Shown here piece after piece: positions 35,059 to 41,954 of a stretch of 47,735 nt of DNA; position 1 is the first letter of the stretch; every line of letters begins with the position of its first letter. The DNA lies in assembly GCA_002345925.1 (NCBI GenBank), contig DDWM01000065.1, forward strand, positions 1 to 47,735, given 5' to 3'. The notes beneath the pieces were generated by a model that had not been told where the DNA came from, did no database searches, and saw only the letters and a list, made by a program, of their open reading frames with translations. The DNA is from Actinobacteria bacterium UBA2286. Its GTDB lineage: Bacteria > Actinomycetota > Coriobacteriia > Anaerosomatales > Anaerosomataceae. The position numbers and the translations under genes are program-made.

Positions 35059-35127
35059 AAGGACCACCCCCCGCGTCACATGATGACGAGGAGTTCAAAA
35101 CCATCGCTTACCCGGGACAGAACCCGT

Positions 35128-35904
35128 TTAAAACAACGAGTTCTGAGAGCACGGCGCGAAGCTCATTCTATGCAGGGCACAAGGACCGATCCGACGGATG
35201 ATCTCGATATGCTCCAGCGTTCCGTATCCCTTGTTAGCACCGAATCCGTACTCAGGAAACTCCTGGTCGAATTCGCGCATCATGGCATCCCGTGCCACTT
35301 TCGCAACGATAGAGGCAGCCGCGATAGCTGAGACGCGACGGTCTCCACCCACGACAGCGGTAGAAACCACGCCCATGTCCACAGGGAGACCGTCGACGAT
35401 AACGTGGTCGACCGGCATTCCGAGCGCTGCCACAGCTCTGCGCATGGCGAGCAGGTTGGCGGCGGCGATCCCAAGACCATCGATCATGATCGGATCGACG
35501 TGCGCGACGGCCACGGCGAGTGCTTGCGTCCGTATCTCGGCATCGATTTGGACGCGCATTTCAGGAGTGAGTCGCTTTGAGTCATCCAAGCCCTGGATGC
35601 GCGTAGCGGCGTCCAGCACGACCGCGCCCGCGCTGACGGGTCCGGCCAGACACCCCCGGCCAACCTCGTCGACTCCTGCGATCATGGTATATCCACTCGC
35701 ATGCAGCGAGATCTGAAGCTCAGCCATGCCTTCAAGCCGCTCGTGCTCAGCCAGCTCTCGGTCAAGCCTTCTCTGCGCGCGCCCAACCGCGTTCCTGACA
35801 CCGGTGCGCGTGTCCGCCGAGAGACCACTGATGATCTCCGGTAGATCAGCGCTCAGTGTGTTGGAAAGCAGATGGTCTATCTCGGCTACCGATAGCTCGG
35901 ACAT
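35128..35904 (-). CDS. rnhB: Ribonuclease HII
   Basis: RNase HII cuts RNA in RNA-DNA hybrids, including single ribonucleotides. The 258-residue protein starts at an ATG with GAGGAG upstream; a much longer upstream frame runs over the rplS terminator and is ignored. After a 75-residue helical extension come the active-site motif GVDEVGRGCLAGPV, DDSKRLTPE, VDGLPVDMG, AIAAASIVAKVARD and the closing GYGTLEH. The N-terminal extension is also seen in some Firmicutes and Actinobacteria. Confidence 0.95.
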   Translation of the reverse strand: MSELSVAEIDHLLSNTLSADLPEIISGLSADTRTGVRNAVGRAQRRLDRELAEHERLEGMAELQISLHASGYTMIAGVDEVGRGCLAGPVSAGAVVLDAATRIQGLDDSKRLTPEMRVQIDAEIRTQALAVAVAHVDPIMIDGLGIAAANLLAMRRAVAALGMPVDHVIVDGLPVDMGVVSTAVVGGDRRVSAIAAASIVAKVARDAMMREFDQEFPEYGFGANKGYGTLEHIEIIRRIGPCALHRMSFAPCSQNSLF

Positions 35905-35947
35905 CGTAACTCCTCGGCTGTATGAGTCCACCCTACCCGAATACGAA

Positions 35948-35973
35948 CGGACCCGGGAAAGATCCCGGGTCCG
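35948..35973 (-). terminator. Perfect hairpin after rplS
   Basis: A stem of at least 10 bp, GGACCCGGGA with TCCCGGGTCC around AAGA, lies 29 bases after the rplS stop and before the rnhB start. There is no U-tract. It may be a terminator, a processing site or a 3' stabiliser; genes downstream would then depend on readthrough. Confidence 0.55.
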
Positions 35974-36001
35974 ATGCGAAACTCTGTAGCAGTGACTCCT
36001 C

Positions 36002-36346
36002 TTAGGAGCGGAGCTCCTTGACGCGAGCAGCCTTGCCGACCTTGTCGCGAAGGTAGTACAGCTTGGAACGGCGCACCTTACCACGGGTGACGACTTCGAG
36101 ACCCATGATCTTGGGCGAGTGCACGGGGAACGTGCGCTCCACGCCGACCGCGTACGACAGCTTGCGGACCGTGAAGGTCTCGCGGGCGCCCGCACCGTGA
36201 CGACGAATGACGATGCCCTGGAAGAGCTGCACGCGCTCCTTGGCACCCTCAACGACCTTGTAACTCACCTTGACTGTATCGCCAACCGAGAATACGGGCA
36301 GGTCTTCCCGGATCTGCTGCTGCTCGATCGCTCGGATTCTGTTCAT
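36002..36346 (-). CDS. rplS: 50S ribosomal protein L19
   Basis: A 114-residue protein at the subunit interface. It has VFSVGDTVKVSYKVVEGAKER, QLFQGIVIRRHGAGARETFTVRKLS, GVERTFPVHSP and RRSKLYYLRD, all typical of L19. It has its own promoter in the 88-base gap after the lepB at 36435. GGAACGG precedes the ATG. Confidence 0.98.
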   Translation of the reverse strand: MNRIRAIEQQQIREDLPVFSVGDTVKVSYKVVEGAKERVQLFQGIVIRRHGAGARETFTVRKLSYAVGVERTFPVHSPKIMGLEVVTRGKVRRSKLYYLRDKVGKAARVKELRS

Positions 36347-36380
36347 CTGTTCCGTTCCTATCTCATGCCGCCGGCAGTAT

Positions 36381-36392
36381 TGTCTTAAGACA
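36381..36392. promoter_or_regulatory. 12-bp palindrome just downstream of the rplS promoter
   Basis: TGTCTTAAGACA is a perfect palindrome starting about 10 bases downstream of the rplS -10 box, near the expected transcript start. It could be an operator or a leader hairpin. Confidence 0.3.
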
Positions 36393-36401
36393 CGAGTGGA
36401 C

Positions 36402-36431
36402 AGTATAGACTAGCCGCTCGCTGACGCGCAA
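36402..36431 (-). promoter_or_regulatory. Promoter for rplS
   Basis: Minus-strand TTGCGC (36431-36426), an 18-base spacer and TATACT (36407-36402). The -10 box is strong and the -35 is weak (first three bases match). Confidence 0.5.
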
Positions 36432-36434
36432 TCA

Positions 36435-37052
36435 CTAGAGAAGAGTGAATCTGTTCAAGGGCCAATAACGCAGGAATGCCCGTCCGTGGATGATCTCAAC
36501 AGGCTGCGCGCCAAACCACCGAGCATCATGGCTGTTCGTTCGGTTATCCCCCATCAGCCATACCTGACCTTCTTCAAGCCTGAGCGGGAGCAGAACATCA
36601 CCCGGCTCGGTTTCCTTGCCGTGCGTGTACGGCTCATCGAGCTTCACACCGTCGATATACACGGCACCGTCGTGTATATCGATAGTCTGACCGCCGACAG
36701 CAACCACGCGCTTGATGAGCGTCGGGACGCTTCCGGTCGGATCGTCGAAGACAACAACGTCACCTACTTTGGGCGTGTCGAAGCGGTAGATGAACTTGTT
36801 TGCCAAGACTCGCTCGCCGATTCCGATGGTGGGAATCATTGAGCCGGTGGGAATCACATAAGGTTGAAGGACGAAAGTCCGTATCCCCGTTGCAAGCACG
36901 AAGGCCAGAACGACCATGAGGACGAGCTCGCCCAACCATCGGAGGAACGACGGTGCAGTCTCGACCTTGGCATCATCTACGGGGCTCTCGATATCGAAAG
37001 CAGGCGTCTGTTCTGTATCGCGCTCTTCGTACTGCTCGCTGTCGCCGATCAC
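36435..37052 (-). CDS. lepB: Signal peptidase I (first paralogue)
   Basis: A membrane serine protease that removes signal peptides after Sec/Tat export. The 205-residue protein has an acidic cytosolic N-terminus of about 35 residues, a membrane segment at about 38-60, nucleophile S71 in YVIPTGSMIPT, general base K114 in LIKRVVAVGG and the box GDNRTNSHDAR near residue 170. The start is GTG in a GTGA overlap with trmD. A second paralogue is at 40486-41037. Confidence 0.95.
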   Translation of the reverse strand: MIGDSEQYEERDTEQTPAFDIESPVDDAKVETAPSFLRWLGELVLMVVLAFVLATGIRTFVLQPYVIPTGSMIPTIGIGERVLANKFIYRFDTPKVGDVVVFDDPTGSVPTLIKRVVAVGGQTIDIHDGAVYIDGVKLDEPYTHGKETEPGDVLLPLRLEEGQVWLMGDNRTNSHDARWFGAQPVEIIHGRAFLRYWPLNRFTLL

Positions 37053-37801
37053 AGTGTGTCTCCCTCCGGGGTGTTTGAGCCGAGCACTTCCTCGGCGAAA
37101 GTTCTCTCTTCGGAGCTCAGGTCAGCACCCGGGAGTAGGTCGGGGCGTCTTTGGGCGGTTCTGCGAATAGCTTCCTTGCGTCTCCAGCGGGCCACGCGCC
37201 CGTGGTCGCCACTGAGAAGGACCTCAGGAACATCCATGCCAAGAAATGATGCTGGGCGCGTGTACTGAGGGTACTCCAGCAGTCCCCACGAGAACGACTC
37301 TTCTTCGATAGATGTTTCCGAGGCGAGAACACCGGGCTGCAGTCGGGTGACTGCGTCGACCAGGATCATCGCGGGCAGTTCACCGCCCGTGAGGACGTAA
37401 TCACCCGCGGAGACCTCGATGTCAACAAGAGAGCGCACACGCTCGTCTACGCCCTCGTAGCGTCCACAGAGGATGACGAGTCGCTCGCGCCTGGAGAGGT
37501 CCTCCACGAGCGTCTGGTCGAGCCTGCGACCCTGCGGGCACATGAGGACGACGGTCGCCGGCGCTTCGTCCATCGCTTTGACCGCTTCGACTGCCGAGAA
37601 GAACGGCTCAGGCTTCATGACCATGCCGTATCCACCACCGAACGGGTAGTCGTCGGTGGTGCGATGCTTACCCTCGGCCCAGTCACGCAGGTTGTGAATC
37701 GCGAACGTTACCGCGCCCTTGTCACGTGCGATGCCGAGCATCGATGAGCCGAGCGTGGGCTCGAAGATCTCGGGGAATATGCTGATGATGTCGATTCGCA
37801 T
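37049..37801 (-). CDS. trmD: tRNA (guanine-37-N1)-methyltransferase
   Basis: TrmD methylates G37 next to the anticodon with SAM and prevents frameshifting. The 250-residue protein has IDIISIFPEIF, the flexible GGGYGMVMKPEPFF loop, the knot motif LCGRYEGVDERV and VLTGGELPAMILVDAV. It follows rimM by one base and overlaps lepB by four, in the standard rpsP-rimM-trmD order. Confidence 0.97.
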   Translation of the reverse strand: MRIDIISIFPEIFEPTLGSSMLGIARDKGAVTFAIHNLRDWAEGKHRTTDDYPFGGGYGMVMKPEPFFSAVEAVKAMDEAPATVVLMCPQGRRLDQTLVEDLSRRERLVILCGRYEGVDERVRSLVDIEVSAGDYVLTGGELPAMILVDAVTRLQPGVLASETSIEEESFSWGLLEYPQYTRPASFLGMDVPEVLLSGDHGRVARWRRKEAIRRTAQRRPDLLPGADLSSEERTFAEEVLGSNTPEGDTL

Positions 37802-37802
37802 G

Positions 37803-38315
37803 TCAGTCCTCGTCCAGCAAGCCGGGCAGAAGCGCTACCGTGATGACGTTGTCGTCCTCGTCGATCTCTAGCACGACCTCGTCGATGACCGGAATCAGGA
37901 CTTGCCCGAACGGCCCGTTGATATCCCACACGTCGTTTGCTCCGGTGTAGATGACGTCAGTGATCGTGCCGAGCAGTCCCTTCACGGTGTCAGTGACTGT
38001 GAAGCCGACCGGATCGAACTCATCGTCATCCCAGCCTTCAGGAATGTCGCCTGCCCGGACCAGGAGCGTGGATCCGGCAAGCGCCCGCGCTGAGGCAGTC
38101 GTCGTAACCCCGGAGATAGTGAGCAGTGGACCTTTTGGACCAGGCCTGACCCCGAGCAGCCTGAGTGCGCTTGCGTCGGCGATTGGCGGGACCGCCCATA
38201 GTTCTTTGCCCACAAGCACATCAAAGGGAAGGTCGAGCAGTGGCTTCACTGCGACCTCCCCTTGGAGTCCGTGCGTCTTGATAACCCGCGCGACAGATAC
38301 GAACGGCGCATCCAT
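37803..38315 (-). CDS. rimM: Ribosome maturation factor RimM
   Basis: RimM helps mature the 30S head. From the ATG at 38315 the protein has 170 residues: VARVIKTHGLQGEVAVKPL at the N-terminus, LLVRAGDIPEGWDDDEF in the linker, and a PRC-barrel domain (GLLGTITDVIYTGANDVWDI, VLIPVIDEVV). An upstream extension of the frame lies inside khpA and is ignored. It starts four bases after the khpA stop. Confidence 0.95.
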   Translation of the reverse strand: MDAPFVSVARVIKTHGLQGEVAVKPLLDLPFDVLVGKELWAVPPIADASALRLLGVRPGPKGPLLTISGVTTTASARALAGSTLLVRAGDIPEGWDDDEFDPVGFTVTDTVKGLLGTITDVIYTGANDVWDINGPFGQVLIPVIDEVVLEIDEDDNVITVALLPGLLDED

Positions 38316-38319
38316 CGTC

Positions 38320-38568
38320 TTAGCCGAGAACCTCCACCGACGCATCGCTGCCGTCGATGGACGCGGCTGCGCGCACGAGCGTGCGAATCGCCTTGATAAC
38401 GCGTCCCTGGCGACCGATGACTTTGCCGATGTCATCCGGGTTGACTGTGACCTCGTAGGCCGACCCGTCGGGGCCGGTCTGCTTCGCGATGGACACGTCG
38501 TCCGGATTGTCTACTAGCGACGTAACGAGAAACCGTACGAGCTCGTCAGTGTCGGCGGTTCGGGTCAT
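38320..38568 (-). CDS. khpA: KH-domain RNA-binding protein KhpA
   Basis: An 82-residue single KH protein with the GxxG loop in IGKVIGRQGRVIKAIR. KhpA homologues pair with KhpB to bind RNA and influence cell size in Firmicutes. Its place between rpsP and rimM is constant in Gram-positive bacteria. It starts three bases after the rpsP stop. Confidence 0.94.
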   Translation of the reverse strand: MTRTADTDELVRFLVTSLVDNPDDVSIAKQTGPDGSAYEVTVNPDDIGKVIGRQGRVIKAIRTLVRAAASIDGSDASVEVLG

Positions 38569-38571
38569 CTG

Positions 38572-38997
38572 CTACTCGGCTTCAGCCGGAGCTTCGGCCT
38601 CAGCGGCAGGCTCCTCAGCCGGTGCAGCAGCAGCTTCAGCTGCGGCGGCGTCGGCAGCAGCCTTGGCCTCAACAGCATCGGCAGCAGCCTTGGCCTCGGC
38701 GTCAGCCTTGGCGCGAGCCTTCTTGGAGACCTTCGTTACGCCAACAGGTGCGACCTTCTCGCCCTTGGCGATTGCGATCAGCTTGCCGGCCGCCTCCGTT
38801 GGGGTAGCGCCCACTGCGAGCCACTTGTCGACCTTGACGAGATCTAGCTCGACGGTCGAGGGCTGGGTGCGAGGGTTATAGCGCCCGAGAATCTCAATGA
38901 ATTTGCCATCACGCGGCGCGCGCGCATCGGCTGCGACGACACGATAGAGCGGCGCCTTCTTTGCGCCGGCGCGTGCCAGACGGATCTTGACTGCCAA
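38572..38997 (-). CDS. rpsP: 30S ribosomal protein S16 with Ala/Glu-rich tail
   Basis: A 141-residue protein. The start is TTG, chosen because GGAGGTGA lies at the right distance and S16 proteins begin with AVKIRLARxGxKKxPxYR; no ATG or GTG fits. The S16 core is about 1-85 (FIEILGRYNPRTQPSTVELD, WLAVGATPTEAAGKL). The last 55 or so residues are a low-complexity Ala/Glu/Lys/Pro tail. It is the first gene behind the promoter at 39057-39085. Confidence 0.96.
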   Translation of the reverse strand: MAVKIRLARAGAKKAPLYRVVAADARAPRDGKFIEILGRYNPRTQPSTVELDLVKVDKWLAVGATPTEAAGKLIAIAKGEKVAPVGVTKVSKKARAKADAEAKAAADAVEAKAAADAAAAEAAAAPAEEPAAEAEAPAEAE

Positions 38998-39015
38998 CAG
39001 TTCACCTCCGTGTAG

Positions 39016-39032
39016 GGCGGCGTTATGCCGCC
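39016..39032 (-). promoter_or_regulatory. Hairpin in the rpsP leader
   Basis: GGCGGC (39016-39021) / GCCGCC (39027-39032) with a 5-base loop lies directly upstream of the rpsP ribosome binding site, in a leader of about 50 bases. It could influence translation of S16; this is inference. Confidence 0.35.
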
Positions 39033-39056
39033 GTGTCCGAGCAAGAGCAAGTTGCA

Positions 39057-39085
39057 ATGATAGGTCATGAATCCGGTGGGGTCAA
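39057..39085 (-). promoter_or_regulatory. Sigma-70-type promoter for rpsP-khpA-rimM-trmD-lepB
   Basis: Minus-strand TTGACC (39085-39080), exactly 17 bases and TATCAT (39062-39057): five of six matches in each box. It lies about 60 bases upstream of the rpsP start and is the best -35/-10 pair in the window. Confidence 0.7.
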
Positions 39086-39107
39086 AGCAGACAGCGAGAT
39101 TGTGCTC

Positions 39108-40448
39108 TTAGAAAGGCAATCCGGGCATGCCGGGACCACGACGACGTCGTTTTCCTTTGCCTTGCTGTGCACCCATCTGCTTGACCATCTTCTGAGCTGC
39201 CGCGAATTGCTTGAGCATTTGGTTGACGTCATAGACAGTCACACCGGCGCCCTTTGCGATGCGTTCGCGACGCGATCCGTTGATCAGCGACGGCTTCGCG
39301 CGCTCCTTGGCCGACATCGATTGGATGATCGCCTCGGTGCGACCCAGGGCACCTTCGTCAATCTCGGCATCCTTTGGGAGTTTGTTAGCTCCCGGGATCA
39401 TGGCCATGATGTCTTTGATCGAGCCCATCTTCTTGAGTTGGCGAAGCTGGGCGAGGAAGTCGTCGAGTGTGAACGTGCCCGCCCGCAGCCGCTCCTCGGT
39501 CTCGGCCGTCGTGTCCTCATCGAACGCTTCTTGTGCCTTCTCGATAAGGGAAACCACATCGCCCATGCCGAGGATCCGCCGAGCCATACCGTCCGGACGG
39601 AACACCTCCAGGTTATCCGTCTTCTCCCCCACGCTCGCGAACAGGACCGGTTTGCCGGTGACGGCTCGTATGGAGAGAGCTGCACCGCCCCGGGCATCGC
39701 CGTCGAGCTTGGAGATGATCACGCCATCGAAGTTGACGCGCTCGGCAAATGCAGACGCGGCATTGACCGCATCCTGGCCGGTCATCGCGTCGACGACCAT
39801 GAGGACCTGTTCGGGCTTGACGGCGGTCTTGATCGCAGCCGCCTCGGCCATCATCTCATCGTCGACGTGGAGTCGGCCTGCGGTGTCGATGATGACCAGG
39901 TCGCGGAGCCGATCGATCGCGTCCTTCACGCTGGCCTTGGCGATCGCGACGGCGTCGGTGCCCTCGCCGCGATAGACGGGGATGTCGAGCTCTCGGCCAA
40001 GGGCTTCGAGCTGGTCGATAGCAGCAGGACGATAGACGTCGCATGCGACCATCAGAGGACGCTTGCCCTGTTTGCGTAGTAGGTTCGCCAGCTTCGCGAC
40101 GGCGGTGGTCTTACCCGCGCCCTGCAGGCCGACGAGCATGATGACGTTGGGAACACGACCCGAGAGCGCTAACCTTGCCTCGTTGCCCCCCATGAGTGCG
40201 GTGAGCTCCTCCATGACGATCTTGACGACCATTTGTCCGGGAGTGAGGCTTGCCATCACATCGGCGCCTACGGCACGCTCGCGCACCTTGGCGACGAATT
40301 CTTTGACGACCTTGAAGTTGACGTCCGCTTCAAGCAGCGCCATGCGCACTTCGCGCATCGCCGCATCGACGTCAGCCTCGGAGAGTCTGCCGCGCCCGGT
40401 CAGGCGCGAGAAGACGTCTTGGAGCCTATCGCTGAGATTCTGGAACAT
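39108..40448 (-). CDS. ffh: Signal recognition particle protein Ffh
   Basis: Ffh binds SRP RNA and signal sequences and targets membrane proteins through FtsY. The 446-residue protein has an N domain, the G domain (GLQGAGKTTAVAKLA, DVYRPAAIDQL, DTAGRLHVDDE, SKLDGDARGGAALS) and a Met-rich M domain ending in a basic GKRRRRGPGMPG tail. The ATG at 40448 has GGAGATGG upstream. A longer frame upstream overlaps nothing functional and is ignored. Confidence 0.97.
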   Translation of the reverse strand: MFQNLSDRLQDVFSRLTGRGRLSEADVDAAMREVRMALLEADVNFKVVKEFVAKVRERAVGADVMASLTPGQMVVKIVMEELTALMGGNEARLALSGRVPNVIMLVGLQGAGKTTAVAKLANLLRKQGKRPLMVACDVYRPAAIDQLEALGRELDIPVYRGEGTDAVAIAKASVKDAIDRLRDLVIIDTAGRLHVDDEMMAEAAAIKTAVKPEQVLMVVDAMTGQDAVNAASAFAERVNFDGVIISKLDGDARGGAALSIRAVTGKPVLFASVGEKTDNLEVFRPDGMARRILGMGDVVSLIEKAQEAFDEDTTAETEERLRAGTFTLDDFLAQLRQLKKMGSIKDIMAMIPGANKLPKDAEIDEGALGRTEAIIQSMSAKERAKPSLINGSRRERIAKGAGVTVYDVNQMLKQFAAAQKMVKQMGAQQGKGKRRRRGPGMPGLPF

Positions 40449-40485
40449 ATGCCATCTCCGTGGCCGAGGGTTGTGAGTGTCTAGG

Positions 40486-41037
40486 CTACGGTCGCTCGCC
40501 CGTCGCGTCAATGCGCTTGAAGTTGGTAATGGGCGAGATCACGTAAACCGCTTTGCCGCGCACATTATCCAGCTCGACCGGGCCAAAGAACCTGCTGTCG
40601 AGAGAAACCGGACGGTTGTCTCCAAGCACGTACACGCTTCTGGCCGGAATACTGATCGGGCCGATGTGGAAGTTTTCACCGCCGACGATGAAGTCGTACG
40701 TGCCAGCTTCGGGAACTCCGTTCACAAGAATCGTGTCCCCGTTGACCTCAACCGTATCGCCACCGAGTGCGACCACACGCTTGAGCAGCCGGTCCTTCTT
40801 CCCGTCGATGACCACCGAGAAGGAAACGATATCGCCCCGTTGCAATAGATCGCGATTCCTTGTCACCAGAATCCGGTCGCCGTCCTGAAGAGCGGGCAGC
40901 ATCGATTCGCCATCGACCTTCACCACGACGTTTACGACGTAGAACACGCTGACAACAGTGATGAGCGCCAGCACCAGCACAGTGAGTAGCGGTATGTGGC
41001 GTCGGTCACTGGGAAGCGTTGGAATGAAGCGAGGCAT
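40486..41037 (-). CDS. lepB: Signal peptidase I (second paralogue)
   Basis: A 183-residue signal peptidase with a membrane segment at about 15-37, nucleophile S45 in VDGESMLPAL, base K86 in RLLKRVVALGGD and the box GDNRPVSLDSRFFGPV. It is clearly diverged from the copy at 36435-37052 (SLDSR instead of NSHDAR). It lies between ftsY and ffh, so three export functions are clustered. It starts two bases after the ftsY stop. Confidence 0.94.
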   Translation of the reverse strand: MPRFIPTLPSDRRHIPLLTVLVLALITVVSVFYVVNVVVKVDGESMLPALQDGDRILVTRNRDLLQRGDIVSFSVVIDGKKDRLLKRVVALGGDTVEVNGDTILVNGVPEAGTYDFIVGGENFHIGPISIPARSVYVLGDNRPVSLDSRFFGPVELDNVRGKAVYVISPITNFKRIDATGERP

Positions 41038-41039
41038 CT

Positions 41040-41954
41040 CTAGCTGAGGCCTACGAGCGCCGAGGCGAACTCCTCCGGGTCAAAAGGCCGGAGGTCGTCT
41101 GCGCCTTCTCCAACACCGATCCGCATGATGGGCACCCCGAGCTCGCGCACGACGGCCACGGCGATTCCACCCTTGGCGGTTCCGTCAAGTTTTGTCAGCG
41201 CGATGCCGTCGATGCCGACAGCCGCGTTGAATTCGCGAGCCTGCGTGAGTCCGTTCTGTCCGGTTGTCGCATCCATCACGAGCAGCGTCTTGACTGGCGC
41301 TATGCTCTCACGCTCGACTATGCGTTTCACCTTCGAAAGCTCGGCCATAAGATCCTTCGAGGTGTGCAGGCGTCCTGCGGTATCAACGAGCAGAAGGTCC
41401 GCACCCGAGGACTTTGCCCGGCTAACGGCGTCGAAGGCAACGGATGCGGGGTCAGTTCCGCGGGCGCTTTCGACTATAGGCACGCCTGCGCGATCCGCCC
41501 AGATGTGCAGCTGTTCAACGGCTGCAGCGCGGAAAGTATCGGCCGAGCCGATCAAGACGCTTCTGCCTTCGTCAGCTGCAGCTTTGGCGAGCTTTCCGAC
41601 GGTCGTGGTCTTTCCGGTGCCATTGATGCCGACAACCAGAACGGTCGTCGGAGACGCATCGATGAAATCGGCGACCTCGCCCATTCGAAGCTCATCGGCG
41701 ATCTCAGATGCAAGATGCTCCAGGACGGCACGTGCGTCGGGAAGCGCCTGGCGCTTAGCCGAGTCTCGAAGACGTTCCACCATTTCAGTAACGGCAGTGA
41801 CGCCCATGTCGGCACCGATGAGTGCGTCTTCCAGGTCGGTCCAGAACTGCTCATCCACGTCCGGACCGCGACCGAGCAGCACGTTGAGCTGTCCGGAAAG
41901 CTGTTCTCTGGTGCGTGAGAGTCCCTGAGTGAGTCTGTCTAGCCACGCGCTCAC
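41040..41954 (-). CDS. ftsY: Signal recognition particle receptor FtsY
   Basis: The SRP receptor GTPase, 304 residues. It has GINGTGKTTTVGKLA, DTFRAAAVEQL, LLVDTAGRLHTSKDLM, VMDATTGQNGL and TKLDGTAKGGIAV. The acidic N-terminal A domain found in many bacteria is absent; only a short amphipathic start precedes the N domain, so membrane binding would rely on that helix. The start is GTG in a GTGA overlap with smc. Confidence 0.96.
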   Translation of the reverse strand: MSAWLDRLTQGLSRTREQLSGQLNVLLGRGPDVDEQFWTDLEDALIGADMGVTAVTEMVERLRDSAKRQALPDARAVLEHLASEIADELRMGEVADFIDASPTTVLVVGINGTGKTTTVGKLAKAAADEGRSVLIGSADTFRAAAVEQLHIWADRAGVPIVESARGTDPASVAFDAVSRAKSSGADLLLVDTAGRLHTSKDLMAELSKVKRIVERESIAPVKTLLVMDATTGQNGLTQAREFNAAVGIDGIALTKLDGTAKGGIAVAVVRELGVPIMRIGVGEGADDLRPFDPEEFASALVGLS

